From assembly GCF_048128805.1 (NCBI RefSeq), contig NC_136005.1, positions 20,638,260 to 20,702,259 on the forward strand: a DNA stretch of 64,000 nt. The letters run 5' to 3'. The stretch is from Centroberyx gerrardi. Taxonomy: Eukaryota; Chordata; Actinopteri; Beryciformes; Berycidae. Within the stretch, counting starts at the first letter, position 1. Each line of letters begins with the position of its first letter. Positions 36,101 to 48,046 of the stretch are shown in pieces. The notes beneath the pieces are model-generated. The model ran no database searches. It was not told the origin of the DNA and saw only the letters and a list, made by a program, of their open reading frames with translations. Both the position numbers and the translations under genes were made by a program.

Positions 36101-39100
36101 TGTGATAGACAGCAAACTGTATGTTCATTGTTTTCAATAGGAGGACGACAGTAAATTCGATGTGCCAAGGCTGGTCAAAAGTGCCTCCTCTGTTGAAAAG
36201 TCAGGCAAAATGGACATATATACTTTAGTTCAACATGGTTTTCTTGTCTCCTCTTTCATGGAAGATAAAGTTGTGAATAAAGCAAGTGCTTTCTTCTTCT
36301 GTCCATTTTGGAGTCCGGGAGGAAAAGATGTTCTGCCAAATTTTTGTTTGGCTGGGCTATGCAATTCCCTGCTCGGCTCTCTGTTACAGTGGGAATCATA
36401 TTTAATAATTTACGCAAAATATAACCTAATTTTAAATGAAATAAAATGCTGTTTAACAGATCTGTTTTTGTTGTATCGATGCACTTGGAAAGGTCGTCCC
36501 ATCATGCTGACCAGTATGGCCTGGTTTAGGCAACAGATGAATGCAGCATTAGGCCTACACCTAGTGTCACAACAGCCAAAAACTCCTACAATTTCTATTG
36601 GTCAACAACAACAGGCTCACAGGACAGCAGATGACTGCCTTGTGATTCATCCATATCATAACATGGAAACAGTACGGCTCGTTTCCCTCGTCAGTGTGCT
36701 CTCACCTGTAGCTTGTCTTTGAGAAAGCGCATGTTGGGGACTCTGTAGTTGACCTGAGGCAGCAGAGCTTTCACATCCTTCACTGTGATGCTAGAGAGAG
36801 GGAGAGAGGGGAGGACAGAGGGAGGGATAAGAGCTTTACATTAAAGGCACATTAGGACAGTCTATTTGGAACACACAGTGGTAGACTGCTGGATAATCCT
36901 AAAAGATATACAATATTTGAACTGCAACTTTAGAGAGCCTCCCATAAAGACTCAGTATGGCGAGTTGGCTTAAAGATCCCTTGTGTGTGAATTTGCACGT
37001 CTTTTCACCAGGAGATGGCGCTGCGTGGCTTGAGCTATTATGTCAGTGTCGGGCTTCTACTTTTCCAGACAGAATGGCAAGAGGACTTCTGTAAGGTTTT
37101 CATTGTTTAGGCTCGACAGGGATGCCTGGAGAGCAGGGGACACTCTTCCACCAGAGATAGAAGAGAGAGGAGAGAGCAGGGAGCAAGGCTGGGTATTAGA
37201 TTTATACTATTTCCTGTCCCTTCTATCCAATCCATTAACACACTCTGGCAAGCTTTAATTTACATCTTATATTAAAACTCTACATGAAAATGTTTTGGCA
37301 CGGCATGGTTTACCTTATTCATGAAGGTGTGTTTTTCTTTGGCTTTATGTTTCTAATGCTAATGTCTTTACCGCTTGCCTATTTTTTTTTCTTCTGGGGA
37401 GGAATGCCACATGGACAATCACTTTGCTGATTAACAAAACACACACACAACCATCAGTCGTCGCCGACGGAGAGAAAAAGGAGGGGAGCGAGGAAAGCAG
37501 ACAGAAAAACCCACGAGGGAACGTTACAGGTCCGGAACTCTACTTGAGCGCTACGTGACGAAGACCACCGGCATTAGCATGTCCGAAACATCTCTCTCTG
37601 TCGCCCCCCTCCTCCCTCCTCTGTTGCTTATTCTGCACGGATTTTAGCTACTGTTACTATTTCCACTGAGACAGGAAGTTGCCCTCTCCCAGCCCATCGC
37701 ATCACTTCCTGCTCCTTATCAGGCGGTGGCAGGCTGTTTGTGCTGGAGCTGCTTCCACCCAAATAGGGGCCTGGCCGTGCGTGCATGCGTGGTGTGTGTG
37801 TGTGTGTGTGCGTGAGACAGAAAGAGATGCTTGTGTGTTTGTGAATGGGGGGATATTTGGAACGAGGGTGTGGAGGTTAGGGTCATGGCAGATCCCTCGC
37901 AGGGGCGTAACGCGCTCTTTGATGACATCTGGATCTGGTTTCACCTTGCATTCCACCTGCTGCTACAGACCGGCCAATGAACATCCATCACAGGCCGCTG
38001 TAAAGGTTGCGATTGGGTGTTGACGCGTTACTTGGCGAGTTACCCACCTGCCCTCGTGGTTCCTGTCCATGACTTCAAACTGTTTCCTCAGCCACCTACA
38101 GAGGGAGGGATGGAGAGAGAGAAAAAAACACAAGAATGAAAGAGCGAGTTTGCTATAGTATGGAAAGATATTACTAGAGCCAGATGGAAGCATTAAGCGT
38201 TCCTTTAAAAGCAACAAGTTGCGGGGGGGATATTATTGACAGAGTCCAAGTTTAAATCGAGGGCCGGGCTGTATTTGTTAAAGGCCCGGTAAAAAACATC
38301 CAAGTCAAACGATGAATCCACTGCCCAAACAGTTTATACAAACTTCATAAACAGACAAAATTGGGAATTTCATTTCCTATAACCGTTTATAAACATATAG
38401 CACTCTTATTATGTAGAAAACAAAACTCGGTCTTTCTCCTACACATCCTCACGCTCACAGCCTCTCTCTGTTCTCCTGCACACACCATGTGAAGCCAAAA
38501 GCTGCCTCCACAGATTCATCTGGAGTAAATATTTTCATCCCAAAACAAATATTTGTCCTCTCTTCCTACCACCAACTCCTTTCCCATCCAACTTGCTACT
38601 CTTTTGATGCCATGAGATATCACTTTATCGCATATATGGGGAATAATGAGTCAAACCCAGTGTAAGTGCATAACAAACACACAAACACACATGCATACAT
38701 ATATGATTGTTATTATGTATCATTCCATTCCTTTACTGCAATCCAGTGACACGCTGATTTCCTAACCTCTAAAACTCACCACTATGTCCCCAACTAAAAT
38801 AAACATGACTGTAATTTCAACAAAGCCCTAAAATAGGGATTTTCTCTGATGACTGAAAAAAAAAAAAAACATCCTCGCAAAAGGGGCATTTTTGGGGATT
38901 TAGTGCATGAATGTGCATGAACGCATGTGTGAACAAACACACACTAAAACACACACCTGTCTATCTGCTGTGGTGCCGGAGCTCTCTGGGTGTCCAGCAT
39001 CAGCCAGTTGAGACCAGTGATCCACATGTTCACCTCCTCCTCACTGAAGGCTGCAGACAGAGAGATGAGGCAGGGAGCAAGAATCAGGATTTGTTTTAGG

Positions 39101-42100
39101 AAATATGAGAGAGAGAGAGGGGGAGGGGGGGGGGGGGGGGGGGGGTCACCAACTGTGATCGGGACACCAAAGAATGATAAATTAGTCAAAACATATAAGA
39201 GTGTAGTGTGACACCAAGCTACTGTAGTGGCTGGCAGGGTGTGAGTCAATTCATGAATTAACTCATCATCAGTTCCAATTCAACTGAGGAATTGGAATTT
39301 GAAAAAACCTACAGGAAACAGAATTGGAATTTAATTGGAATTTCAGGAAGTTGAATTTAATTAAATTCAATTCTGTGAAATGTCATGTTTTTTTGTTTTT
39401 TCTTACCACATATATATTATCAATTCATAGTATTCCCATGATGTCACATGCACTTCCTACCAATATGGTGCCTTACAATACAGACAGTTCATTGGCTGTG
39501 GCTGTCGTTTGATTATAATAAGATATAATTATAATCACCTGTTATTTTCCTACCAAGATGGCCATGTGATGATGGCACAGAATACTATGAATACTGAATA
39601 TCATAAAATGTTAAAAGGTACCTTTCAGGTGATACATGTAATTGTAATGCATACATTATGATTGAACGGATTTGTTTAACTGTCTTATATTTGATTCATA
39701 ATATTTGATTTATAATGTTTATCAAGTCGGGACAACCTCTGTGGAAGACGTGGAATTTCATGAAATTTAATAGAATTCAATTCTGCTTCATAGAGCTGTG
39801 TGCAATTCCAATTCCACACACACACACACACACACACACACAGATACTGACCAGCCACACTGAGGGTCCTCAGGCGAAACTCCAGGCCATAGAGTACAAT
39901 GAAGCAGTGGGCGGAGTCCAGTTTACGAGCCTCCTCGGGGTAGCGCTCGAAATCGCGGGAGCCCTTTCCCAACCGCAGCTCCCGGATCTCCCGAATGTCA
40001 ACTGGAGGAGGAAAAGAAGGATAGTGTTGCATGAATGCAAGTATGCACGCCATAAATCACGGTTTGGCATGTTGTTCATATCTCTGCCTAACACTCAAAA
40101 TATGCTGCTGTACAAATGCATGCGAGGGTGTGCACACACAAACACACGCAAACACATCAGCTGTCAAGTAGCAAGACACTCAGGACAACAGGGCAAAGGT
40201 CACTGCTGCAGAATTCTTCAGCTGCAGCAGTCTCTCACACACACAGACACACAGTTTTAACAGAGAGAGGCTAAGTCGGGGAACTGACCACGAAGTATGA
40301 TGTAAACTCTGGACTCGTACAGTGACACTCGCACCACACCCACAAAGAAAACTCATTCTTATTGACTTAGCAGATGTCTTATGCAAACACACATAAACAT
40401 ACACACGGAGATGTTCCGGCCTTCATAAACCAAACACACTGTAGGCCTACTATGGCACACACACTTGAACTGACATGAATGTCGCATTTATATGCCTACA
40501 TGCTACTTTCTAGTTCAACTCAGAGGAGCTTGCACTAAATAAGAAACAGGAATGAAATGGGGAAACTAAACGGAGAATGAGGGAGAGTCAAAACTAACAG
40601 CTATTTCTCGTTAGATAAAAAGTAAATACTCCCCACTAGTACCGAGTTATCCGACCGACAGGCAGACAAAAGCAGACACAGAGGAGAACAATCCAAGCCT
40701 GCACTGTTCTTTATCTGGCCCAAGCTGGTCGTCCTCAGCAGGTTGTATATAATCCTGTATCAAACAGGCCAACGGGCAGAGAGGAGAAATCTGGTTCCTA
40801 TCTGAGCCTCCTGCATGTGGAGATGACAGGGAGCAGGTTTGGCACGAGATTAAGAGAGAACTACACTATCCTCAGATGGAAACGTGTCCATACTTTCACT
40901 GGGAGGGAGTTTGGTCTGCACACACACACACTCAAACACACATCACTCAAATACTGTGAGTTCTGACCTAGGGACGGCCTGTTCCTCTCTCTGATGGGAA
41001 CAATCTGCATCCCTTCTCTATGACCCAGTACAGCGTCTGGCTCAGAGACAGCACAGCACCTTGGTCTTTGTTTGATGCACACATACACCATGGCTGCTAT
41101 GTGGTAACATCTTTGCGGATACAGCACATACTATAAAGGTGACTCAATATCCTCCCAAACTAATATAGAAATACCCAACAAAACTGCGATTTTTTTCCCT
41201 TTTTTTGTTTGTCTCTCCCTTTATTGCTTCCTGCCATTTAGTCTGGACGTCAGACAATAAAGCGTACAGGCGCGGTAGCCAAAAGTCACGCTTCGCTCAC
41301 CATGACTGTGTTAATACACACACACACACACACACTGCCTTTCTCACGCTTACTGGGGTATTACACTACACCACAAACACACACGGCTAGATAAGGGAGT
41401 ACAGAAAGAACAGGACAAACGTGTAGGCGTCTATGCGTGCAGACACACACACACACACCATAATTCCTCCCTCTGCTGCCTTTTATCTTAGTCCAGGCTG
41501 TAAACATGGTTGTGATAAAGACACACACACAAGTGCTTTGGATAAAAGTCTAATGTAAACTTAGATGAACATAACAGGAGGGGAGAGGTGAGGTGGAAAA
41601 ACCATAGCGGGCCAACTGGAGACACATCAGAGTAAGCGGCTGTCAACACCGTCAACAGCGCCGCAGAACATACAGCACACATAGACCTTACCTACTATTA
41701 CACATTATGACTCCATCATGGGATGTTCTGTTATTGTATGATCTCAGTACCAGCTTTGCTTATAAAATAATCCCATTCTGTCAGCACAGAGAGGCGGAAA
41801 TGTGAATGAACTGTTTCTTTCTTTTTCTCGGCTTGGCCATGGCAGTCAGTTCACAGTGCTGGACGGGCATTACATGGACACCGACTGAATGTTCCCGCAG
41901 AGCTGCAGCGCCCACCACAAGTTATGTGGACTGCTGACCCGAACCACCAACCGTTGATAATTACAGTACGGGTCCTAGTGATTTGAAACAAACCGTTCTG
42001 GTACAGCTGGTGACATCAATCTCTACCAGATGGCCGGTGTCTATTTGGAGATTTTTAAGGAAGGGGAGAGATGAGAATGATAAATAATCAAGAGAGATGT

Positions 42101-42567
42101 TGATTGAGGAGGTGAGAGATAATGACGCTGATGAATAGCGGGGATGAGTGAATGGCGGTAGCATGCGGAATGATGTGGATTATAGGTATGGAGTCTTCTC
42201 AGGCACCCAGCGCCTCATTTGGACACACACTTCTGGTTGGCGTCTCCGTTGCTTTTTCCTGCAGAAGATGTTGGGCCTTTGTTTTCCTGCACTCAGTCCT
42301 TCAATCTGAGGCAGGAAGTGAGACACTCCCCGATAACCCCGCACTTCCTGTGCCTCAGGATTTAATACCTTCAATGTTTGCCAAAGTGCTCATCTCAAAG
42401 AATAACACGGACTCCTGAGTGTGTGTGTCTAGTAATGTAAGTTCAGACGAAGAAACTTTAAAGCAAACAGCAGAGAAACAAAATAAGTATAGGGCAATAA
42501 AAACAAAGGAAGGAAAAGAAGGAGAGATGGGGGAGGTGAGAGGAGGGAAGTAAGCAAACACAAGGTC

Positions 42568-42638
<71 letters not shown>

Positions 42639-43311
42639 GAGAGAGTGAAGGGGGGGAGCCAGACAGATATGAATGAGAGTTTTGGAGAACAGCAGACAAA
42701 GAATGGCCAGGACATACGATAACAATAACCTTGAAATACAGAAAGCGAAAGAGCTTGGAAGAAAACGGACGTGGAGACTGAAAAGGGAGGCGATGAGGAA
42801 AAGAAGTGAGAAAAGATGTGGGGTGGTAAATGGAGAAAGGGAAGGGAAGGGAGCGCTGGAGGCAAACAGGGAGGCAAAAGGAAAAAAAAAAAAAAAGAGG
42901 AAAGTTGAGGAGGGAGAGAGACAGAGCTGTGGGAGATAAAGTGAGGGAGAGGGAAGAGGGAGCTGCAAAGAGTGGCGGGGTCCCACTGAGTTCCTGGAAT
43001 GTACTGGTGGGGTTGTCCAGAGGGAGGCTGTTTGTAAAGGGGGGTTGTGGGTTATGAGTGTATGTGTGTGTATGAAAGCGGTATGGTTACTGGTGGGATA
43101 TAGGGCTATATGACTGTGTATGGTGGATTTGCATGCAAGTGTGAGTGGGCGGTGGAGGCTGTTAGCCCTGGTTTCTTGGCACTTGGACACATACGTGTTG
43201 CCCCTTGGATTAGCAGAGGCGCGGTTTATGTGGTTTATGATCATAGATAAATAATTGACAAGGCTTGCTGAGCAGAAATGAGACCTACATGTGTGGAGCG
43301 GCTATTAGTCT

Positions 43312-43345
<34 letters not shown>

Positions 43346-44808
43346 CCCTGAGCTTCCACTGAGAGAAGGGGGGATGGGGTTACTGGAGAAGAGAAAACAG
43401 ACAAAGTGGAGGAGAGGGAGAAGCTGCAAGAGCAAGTGTCTATTACACCAAATCAAAACAGATCCCAGAATCGTGTTCAGCTGGGCGACGGAAAGAAATC
43501 CTAAATAGACCTATTTCTATTTCATTGGGGAGGAGTCAAAAGGAGATGTGCTTTTTCTTTACAATGCGCTACCATAAATTCTAAGAGGCAGAGTTAGAAT
43601 AACACATGGCAGACAGAAGGAAACCCTATCATGCCAATTGTGAAGGCAGTACGTTTTTCGCTGCGCTGACAGACATTGTAACAAATCCTCCCTCAGGCCA
43701 CAAAATCCAGGGCCCAGACAATAGCCTCCACACCCCAGACAGACAGAGCGGTGCTCCGACAAGACAATCGTACAGTACAGCGGCCTACTGCTTTAAGTAT
43801 ACCGCTGCCACTTGACTCCACTCCAGCACTCTGCCTCAGTCTTCTCAGCCCACAGGCAGCCAGTCAGTCAGTCCGTCAGTCCAGTCAGTCAGTCCGTCAG
43901 TCAGTGAGCGTGTCGGGCAGACAGGAAGCTCAGGGCCCGGGTGAGGACTCAGGCTCCATGTGGCAGCAGCATGCAGCCAAGTCTGTCTGGGGAGCTACTG
44001 GGAGGCTGACACGGAGGAAGCATAGGTCACAGGGTCACGATGTGTCTGTCTATCTAGCTGAGGAGACTGTGACAGAGCTTCAGCTGAATGCTTGAGGGCA
44101 GGACGCAGTGGTGTTGAGCTTGACAGGAGCTTCACTATACCAGAAATACATGGTACATGCAGTGACACTTGTTCTTGCACAAGTACAGCATGCAAAAGAC
44201 ACAACGAACCCATACACCAGATTTTCTGTAACATATACACACAGAAGACACTGACCCTGGTGTTCTGTTACTGCACTTGTCAGCATATTCACAGTTACTT
44301 TACCCTAGACTGGCATTTCAGCATCTTCTGACACCACCTCAACACCACCCTCAAGACGGGCTGGTCATTGTTGTGGTTACAGATTCTGTGAGTGGGCCAA
44401 AATGTAGGCGAAATGCTGGGAGTAAGGAAAGACGAGTGCATGTGGCTGAGGTGCTAGCAGGTTAGTCCACTGGTTCTGTGGACCTGGGGAGGGATGTTGT
44501 GCACCGTTAGATGGTAACTTGTCACGTATTCTATACTCACTCTCGCCCTCTGTTTTGTCGGGGTTGCGGCTCCACACTATTTGGCGCGTGTCCTGCCTTA
44601 TCTGGAAGGTTCTCCTCTCGGGACGCTGCGATTTCTTCTGGTAGAAGATGGTCATCACCGTGCCCATCTCCAGGCTGTGGAGGATGCGGGGACTGGCCTC
44701 TGTCCAGTCCAGCATTCGGGAGACAGTCACCGGACCAGTGGCCCCGGTGCCGTTGGTGGCCTCCTCAGCACAGCCATTGAGGCTCCCACTGAACCTGGCA
44801 GCACACAT
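24618..44808 (-). CDS. plcg1: phospholipase C gamma 1
   Basis: Receptor-coupled phosphoinositide phospholipase: PIP2 to IP3 and diacylglycerol at the plasma membrane. Thirty-two minus-strand exons (first 44541-44808, last 24618-24678) give 1311 codons plus stop. Order: PH (about 20-145), EF-hands, X box with catalytic His348 (SSSHNTYL) and His393 (YHGH), N-half of the split PH, nSH2 (Arg599 in GTFLVRES), cSH2 (GAFLVRKR), SH3 (808-870), C-half PH, Y box, C2. Tyr785, Tyr789 and Tyr797 (DYGALY, FYVEAN) match human Tyr771, 775 and 783. Exon spans: 39852-40001, 38957-39050, 38048-38095, 36706-36790, 35683-35763, 35506-35540, 34939-35011, 34752-34847, 34528-34646, 34121-34206, 33916-34036, 33640-33808, 33214-33333, 32985-33092, 31799-31983, 30924-31124, 30631-30750, 29970-30153, 29628-29705, 29179-29282, 28930-29026, 28758-28824, 28025-28191, 27565-27661, 27145-27369, 26795-26940, 26417-26531, 26093-26254, 25373-25461, 25055-25239. 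The tail after C2 resembles PLC gamma 2. Confidence 0.95.
25251..25268. repeat. 18-base G run (C run on the coding strand) at a plcg1 acceptor
   Basis: Eighteen consecutive G on the plus strand. On the gene strand this is an 18-C run ending 9 nt before the AG that opens exon 31 of plcg1, so it forms the polypyrimidine tract of that acceptor. Confidence 0.9.
25640..25690 (+). mobile_element. 3' tail of a LINE2-like element or derived SINE
   Basis: TATGAAAAGTGCTATACAAA is followed by TACAAAG. This matches the conserved GAAAAGCGCTATATAAATAAA-type tail of fish L2-like retroelements. Only the end is recognisable, in intron 29 of plcg1. Confidence 0.5.
25801..26053. mobile_element. fold-back (MITE-like) element
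   Basis: The left end reads AGTCCAAAAGACT and the right end is its exact inverse, AGTCTTTTGGACT. The inverted match continues inward for about 47 nt with small gaps: GGTGTTCTAGG, then AGAGGAGG-CTGAAGG. No coding sequence is present. It sits in intron 29 of plcg1, ending about 40 nt from the donor of exon 29. The superfamily is not assignable because no clear target duplication is visible. Confidence 0.75.
27951..27993. repeat. (GT)n microsatellite
   Basis: GT tract in plcg1 intron 24, about 30 nt past the exon 24 donor. On the gene strand it reads (CA)n. Confidence 0.95.
30160..30212. repeat. (GA)n microsatellite
   Basis: GA tract in plcg1 intron 18, starting 7 nt from the acceptor of exon 19. 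On the gene strand it is a TC-rich pyrimidine tract. Confidence 0.9.
32136..32803. mobile_element. inverted-repeat element, family 1, copy 1
   Basis: The left end AAAGGAAAAATC and the right end (inward GGAAAAATCCACCCTAAA) form terminal inverted repeats. The interior is shared with the element at 48443-49192: for example CCCAGAATGCCTTT, TACACCACCAAACAACAA and CAATAGCTGTTTT occur in the same order and orientation in both. No transposase frame is visible. It lies in intron 15 of plcg1. The family name is unknown to me. Confidence 0.75.
32858..32980. repeat. degenerate (CAT)n tract
   Basis: CATCAT-rich low-complexity sequence ending a few bases from the donor of plcg1 exon 15. Read on the minus strand it extends the exon frame with Met/Val/Asp-rich codons, which is an artefact of intron read-through. 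Confidence 0.8.
33508..33540. repeat. perfect 14-bp hairpin
   Basis: The arms TTTCAGTGGAATCA (33508-33521) and TGATTCCACTGAAA (33527-33540) surround the 5-base loop TATTG. It lies in intron 13 of plcg1, immediately left of a tRNA-derived SINE head. Confidence 0.9.
33541..33602 (-). mobile_element. tRNA-derived SINE head fragment
   Basis: On the minus strand, GTAGGGTGGCTGAGTGGTTA then GAGTGGCC contains a perfect RNA polymerase III A box (TGGCTGAGTGG), as in Leu/Ser-type tRNAs. There is no B box or clover-leaf after it, so it is a truncated SINE and not a tRNA gene. Confidence 0.6.
34244..34480 (+). mobile_element. hAT-like repeat, one end visible
   Basis: CAGCGGTTCTCAAAGTGGGA followed by TCCGTGGGCCC matches the widespread CAGTGGTTCTCAAA-type terminus of hAT (Charlie-like) elements. 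I do not see the opposite end or a target duplication, so the right limit is a guess. It lies in intron 10 of plcg1. Confidence 0.55.
35845..36705. other. plcg1 intron 5 segment, nothing recognised
   Basis: An open frame of 186 codons (36162-36722, plus strand) overlaps plcg1 exon 5 on the other strand. It has no recognisable domain, and I treat it as chance. Confidence 0.5.
36791..38047. other. plcg1 intron 4, nothing recognised
   Basis: No exon or clear transposon. A few GA- and GT-rich stretches occur (about 36795-36825 and 37796-37812). Confidence 0.5.
39125..39145. repeat. 21-base G run
   Basis: An uninterrupted run of 21 G on the plus strand (C run on the gene strand) in intron 2 of plcg1, just after a GA tract and about 75 nt upstream of the exon 3 acceptor. 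Confidence 0.9.
39270..39815. repeat. AATTGGAATT-rich region with inverted ends
   Basis: The left part (39270-39380) repeats GGAATT and TTAATT units. The right part (39745-39815) has GTGGAATTTCATGAAATTTA and then AATTCCAATTCC. The ends are roughly inverse (AATTGGAATT against AATTCCAATT). It may be a diverged miniature inverted-repeat element in plcg1 intron 2, but limits and family are unclear. Confidence 0.4.
42573..42646. repeat. (GA)n microsatellite
   Basis: GA tract of about 74 bp inside a wider purine-rich region (42450-42960). The purine bias creates a false 271-codon Ser/Leu-rich frame on the minus strand. Confidence 0.95.
43857..43915. repeat. (CAGT)n / (CCGT) tetranucleotide tract
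   Basis: Imperfect repetition of CAGTCAGTCAGTCCGT units in plcg1 intron 1. Confidence 0.85.
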
Positions 44809-45399
44809 CTTCACTGCATCGGGAAACCTTGCAGAATTGGTAATTTGTTGTGTTTTTTGGGGGGGAAAGAGAGGGGATGGTTGTCCTTTAACCACCTATC
44901 CAATGCACTGAGGGGCACAATTATCCAACATGTCCAAGCCACTGGTGCGAAGAACTCTGATTATGAAGCCAAATTGTGCCACCCAGGGCAAGCAGTGTAC
45001 TCTGTGTGCCAGTGTAATTAAATCATCCAATTTCACATTAAAACGCAAAGTAAAATACATTAGTGAGCAGCCATAAAACTGAAAAGCTGAAAATGTCTGA
45101 GATTTTTCTCCAGTCTTCTGGGATGGGGGGGGAGTGTATCCCCGTGTTATCCTTTCCAGATGCTTCTGGCAGCTCACCAGCGAGATCCACTTGGAGAGAG
45201 TTGGTCTTCTCATCACCGCTGGACTGAGGTTTCCACCCTTCTGTCCTCCTGCTGGCCCGTGGTCCTTCACTCCACGACAGCAAAAGCACGGTCCGTGTAA
45301 AAGTCCTGCTTGGCCCCCGCCGGTGCCTGCTGTCTCTACACCGACACCACCACAGGCTGGTGGCAGGGAAACAAACACGCAAGGCAGCAAACGAACCCC

Positions 45400-45900
45400 C
45401 TTTCTCTATTTCCCCTGGCTTGGCAGTGAAGTCAACGCGAGCGACAAAGACGCCGAGTTATGTAATGACGAGTCGGACAAATACCCGATTGCAACGGCGG
45501 AGGTGGGTGCAGCAGAGCGGCGGCGAGGAGGACGGGCATCGGCACGAGCTCCGTGGCTTCGCGGAGACGGTGAAACGCGCGGTTGGGAGAGCTCGGAGCG
45601 GCCGCGGCGAGAGTCCTGTGCGCTCCCATCTGCCCAAACATTCTGCTCTCTCCCTCACACACTCGCCGAAGACATTCCCGAGCACACGCCGCCGAGAGGA
45701 TGCATTATCCTACGCGACTGCCCCCTCGGAAGAAGGATAAAACAAAAATGTATAGAGGCGCGCGGGCTTGACACAGCAATTGCCCCCCAATGTCTCGAGC
45801 TGCAAATCCTCGCCTCGGCTGCCTGCCTGCCTGCCTGCCTGCCTGCGCGTCCCCTTAGCTCGAACGCCAGAGGTCTTGAGAGGAAATTAGGGCTAGCAGA
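45400..45900 (-). promoter_or_regulatory. CpG-rich block, likely plcg1 promoter
   Basis: The region is clearly richer in GC and CpG than its surroundings (for example GGCGGCGAGGAGGACGGGC and GCGGCCGCGGCGAGAG). It lies 0.6-1.1 kb upstream of the plcg1 start codon at 44808. It probably contains the transcription start and perhaps a noncoding first exon. A CCTG tetranucleotide run at about 45820-45845 and a T13 run at 45919-45933 flank it. The long plus-strand open frame over it (45134-46084) is a GC-rich artefact. Confidence 0.5.
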
Positions 45901-46229
45901 CCGGAAAAGCTTGAGCAGATTTTTTTTTTTTTTCGCTTGTGCTGTAGTATATCTGAGGGAAGATGAGGGGAGGGGAGGGGAGGGAGCCGCAGCTGAGAGC
46001 CAGGGAAGGGAAAGGAGACAAGTAAATAGCGACCTCCACGGGCCTCCAGGAGATGTGCAGCTATGGGTGAGGTTATTCCACTGAAATCCCCACAACAGCA
46101 GCAGCTTGAACACTGCGGGTGACGGTCAGGTCAAGGGGGTCAGGTCAGGTGGGGTTCACACTCCTAAGGTCACTGACAGGTCTAGACAGTCATGACCTGC
46201 AACAATAAAAACCTACTAGCAGGGTGACC

Positions 46230-46455
46230 TGCTTTGGTCAGGAAAGTGGCCTTGTGGTTAGAGAGACTGTCCTTCAACTGGAGGACCTGGGATCAAGCCC
46301 TGTGTCAGCTAACATCCACCCTGCTCAAGTGTCCTTGAGCAAGACACTTAAACACTCCAGAACTGTTGGCATTGTTGCAGCTTTGCTACTGCAATTTGAC
46401 CTCTCTGGAGGTGGGCAAGTGATTTCCCTACAGAGATCAATTAAATATCATTAAA
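46230..46455 (+). mobile_element. tRNA-derived SINE with V-SINE-like core
   Basis: An A-box-like segment (GTGGCCTTGTGGTTAGAGA) and a B-box-like segment (GGGATCAAGCCC) are followed by TGTCCTTGAGCAAGACACTT, a core conserved in a vertebrate SINE superfamily. The tail is AT-rich. It lies between naprt and plcg1. Confidence 0.75.
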
Positions 46456-47870
46456 ATGAAAGCCAGTAGTATGTGAAGTTATGTGACCCTGAATATCAAT
46501 CATGTTGGCAATTAAAGAAAAATGTGGACAGTTATGCATAATACAGATGCAATGGTAATGTGAAGAGGGAGAAATTAAAGTAATGTGCCTTAGGACAAAT
46601 CCACATCACCATCTGCTCTGAGGCAATGACAGGACACAACGAATCAAGTGGAGGCTTGTGAGATTCACCCTCAGTGTTGTCCACTACAGTGGGATGAGGC
46701 AGTCGGAGATTACATCACAACCTTGCTATGCTTAATCAGCTCCATATGTCTGCTGGGTGTATCTCCATTGCTACTACTACTGGCCAGCAGGCAGCCAATC
46801 ACAATTCAAGGAAACCCTTCCCTATGTCTTGGAGTGGAAGGGCAGGGAGGTGGGGACAAAAGAGAGGGCGAGATTGGAGATACAGTAGCAAGAGTTTCAT
46901 GACAGAGTGGGGTGAAGGGGAGAGAGGCATGTAACCCCACAGTCAATTATTTAACCTGCCTAACCCATATTTTAAGTCCAAATTTAAAGTCAAACACACA
47001 CACACACAGAACAAGAGCAAACAAAACACAGCAAGCACTATTAGTGTGTCATGTCAGGCTTATCTTATTTGTTTTCAATGTCATGTTTGAACTGCGAAGC
47101 ATGAACAGAATGTGACAGACCGGTGCAACAACTTGGTAACATGGCACATTATGTGAGCTAATTTAATAAAAACACCAGCTGAAAACAACACAAGGAAGAC
47201 ACGAATAATAAACACACTGGCCAGACTTACAAACCATGTCCAAATTCAATAGACGTTATTTAGTGTGATGTAATATTGGTTTAGGCAGTGCACAAATTGG
47301 TCAAGATACAGAAGGCTTCCAACTGGCAGAAGTTAATAAAATATGGCTATGTTAAAAATGATCCCTATGCACAGAGTTTGGAAAAGGAGAAAAACAAAGA
47401 TACTGAAAAGGTGAAGACAAGTCTGCAGGATACAAGACAGAACACAAATACAGCAAGAGGTTGGGATGTACAGTGCAGTCCCGGGGCAGATATGGAGGTC
47501 CATTCTTCACTTGATCACTTGAACACTTTAGCTTATCACCTCATGGCTTAAAGGTTAAGTTGACATAGAATTCTTAACCAATATCATGGCAATAAAGATC
47601 AAGGCCACTCGATAGCTTGCTTGCGTGCAAGAAACTGTACTTTACAGTTATATTATCCATCATTTAACTTGCTCATCTACTTGACTTGGCTGTTAAAACC
47701 ACAGTGGCCAGTAGAATTAACCATTTAGTTTGACAGATGTTTTGTTTTGATTTGTTTCAGTCTGTCACTGCTGGGCTTTTCTTAGTAAAACACTCCTTTG
47801 TGAGTTCTTTTCATTTGACCCCATTTTCTTCTTAAAGCCATTGGGTTTGAACGACATAAGCCTCAACACA
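46456..47870. other. spacer downstream of naprt, no gene recognised
   Basis: AT-rich and without a recognisable exon. Short open frames (46648-46902, 47288-47551) have no family features. A short CA tract lies at 46994-47008. Confidence 0.5.
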
Positions 47871-47875
47871 GCTGT

Positions 47876-48008
47876 GGAGGTCCTGTATGGATAGAGCATG
47901 GCGCTAACACTGCCAGGACTAGGGTTTCACTACGGCCATGCATACTGCAAATGTATGAACTTGTGGTACTGTAAGGCACTTTGTGGAAAAAGTGTCAACC
48001 AAACGACA
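47876..48008 (+). mobile_element. tRNA-derived SINE fragment
   Basis: TGTATGGATAGAGCATGGCG (A-box-like, with GCTAACACTGCC) and AGGGTTTCACTACGG (B-box-like) are followed by GTAAGGCACTTTGTGGAAAA and AGTGTCAACCAAACGAC. The last part resembles the common fish SINE tail of the TTTGGATAAAAGCGTCTGCTAA type. It ends about 40 nt beyond the naprt stop codon. Confidence 0.55.
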
Positions 48009-48046
48009 TGGAATTAGGAGATGACAACAGAAGAATTGTGTAGTTC

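Larger units (their letters stand above)
40002..44540. other. plcg1 first intron (4.5 kb)
   Basis: Large first intron between the PH-domain exons. It holds CA tracts (40918-40930, 41315-41334, 41443-41458, 43313-43344), a long GA tract (42573-42646) and a CAGT-rich tract (43857-43915). No exon of another gene is recognisable. Long first introns often carry regulatory elements, but none can be identified by eye. Confidence 0.5.

Noticed and set aside
36162-36722. Plus-strand open frame of 186 codons antisense to plcg1 exon 5
   Set aside because: No domain; it runs through intron sequence and opposite a certain exon.
42429-43244. Minus-strand open frame of 271 codons
   Set aside because: Composition is driven by a GA-rich tract (Ser/Leu runs); it lies inside the plcg1 first intron.
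45134-46084. Plus-strand open frame of 316 codons upstream of plcg1
   Set aside because: It lies over a CpG-rich block where stop codons are rare. It is Pro/Arg/Ala-rich with no domain and opposes a likely promoter.
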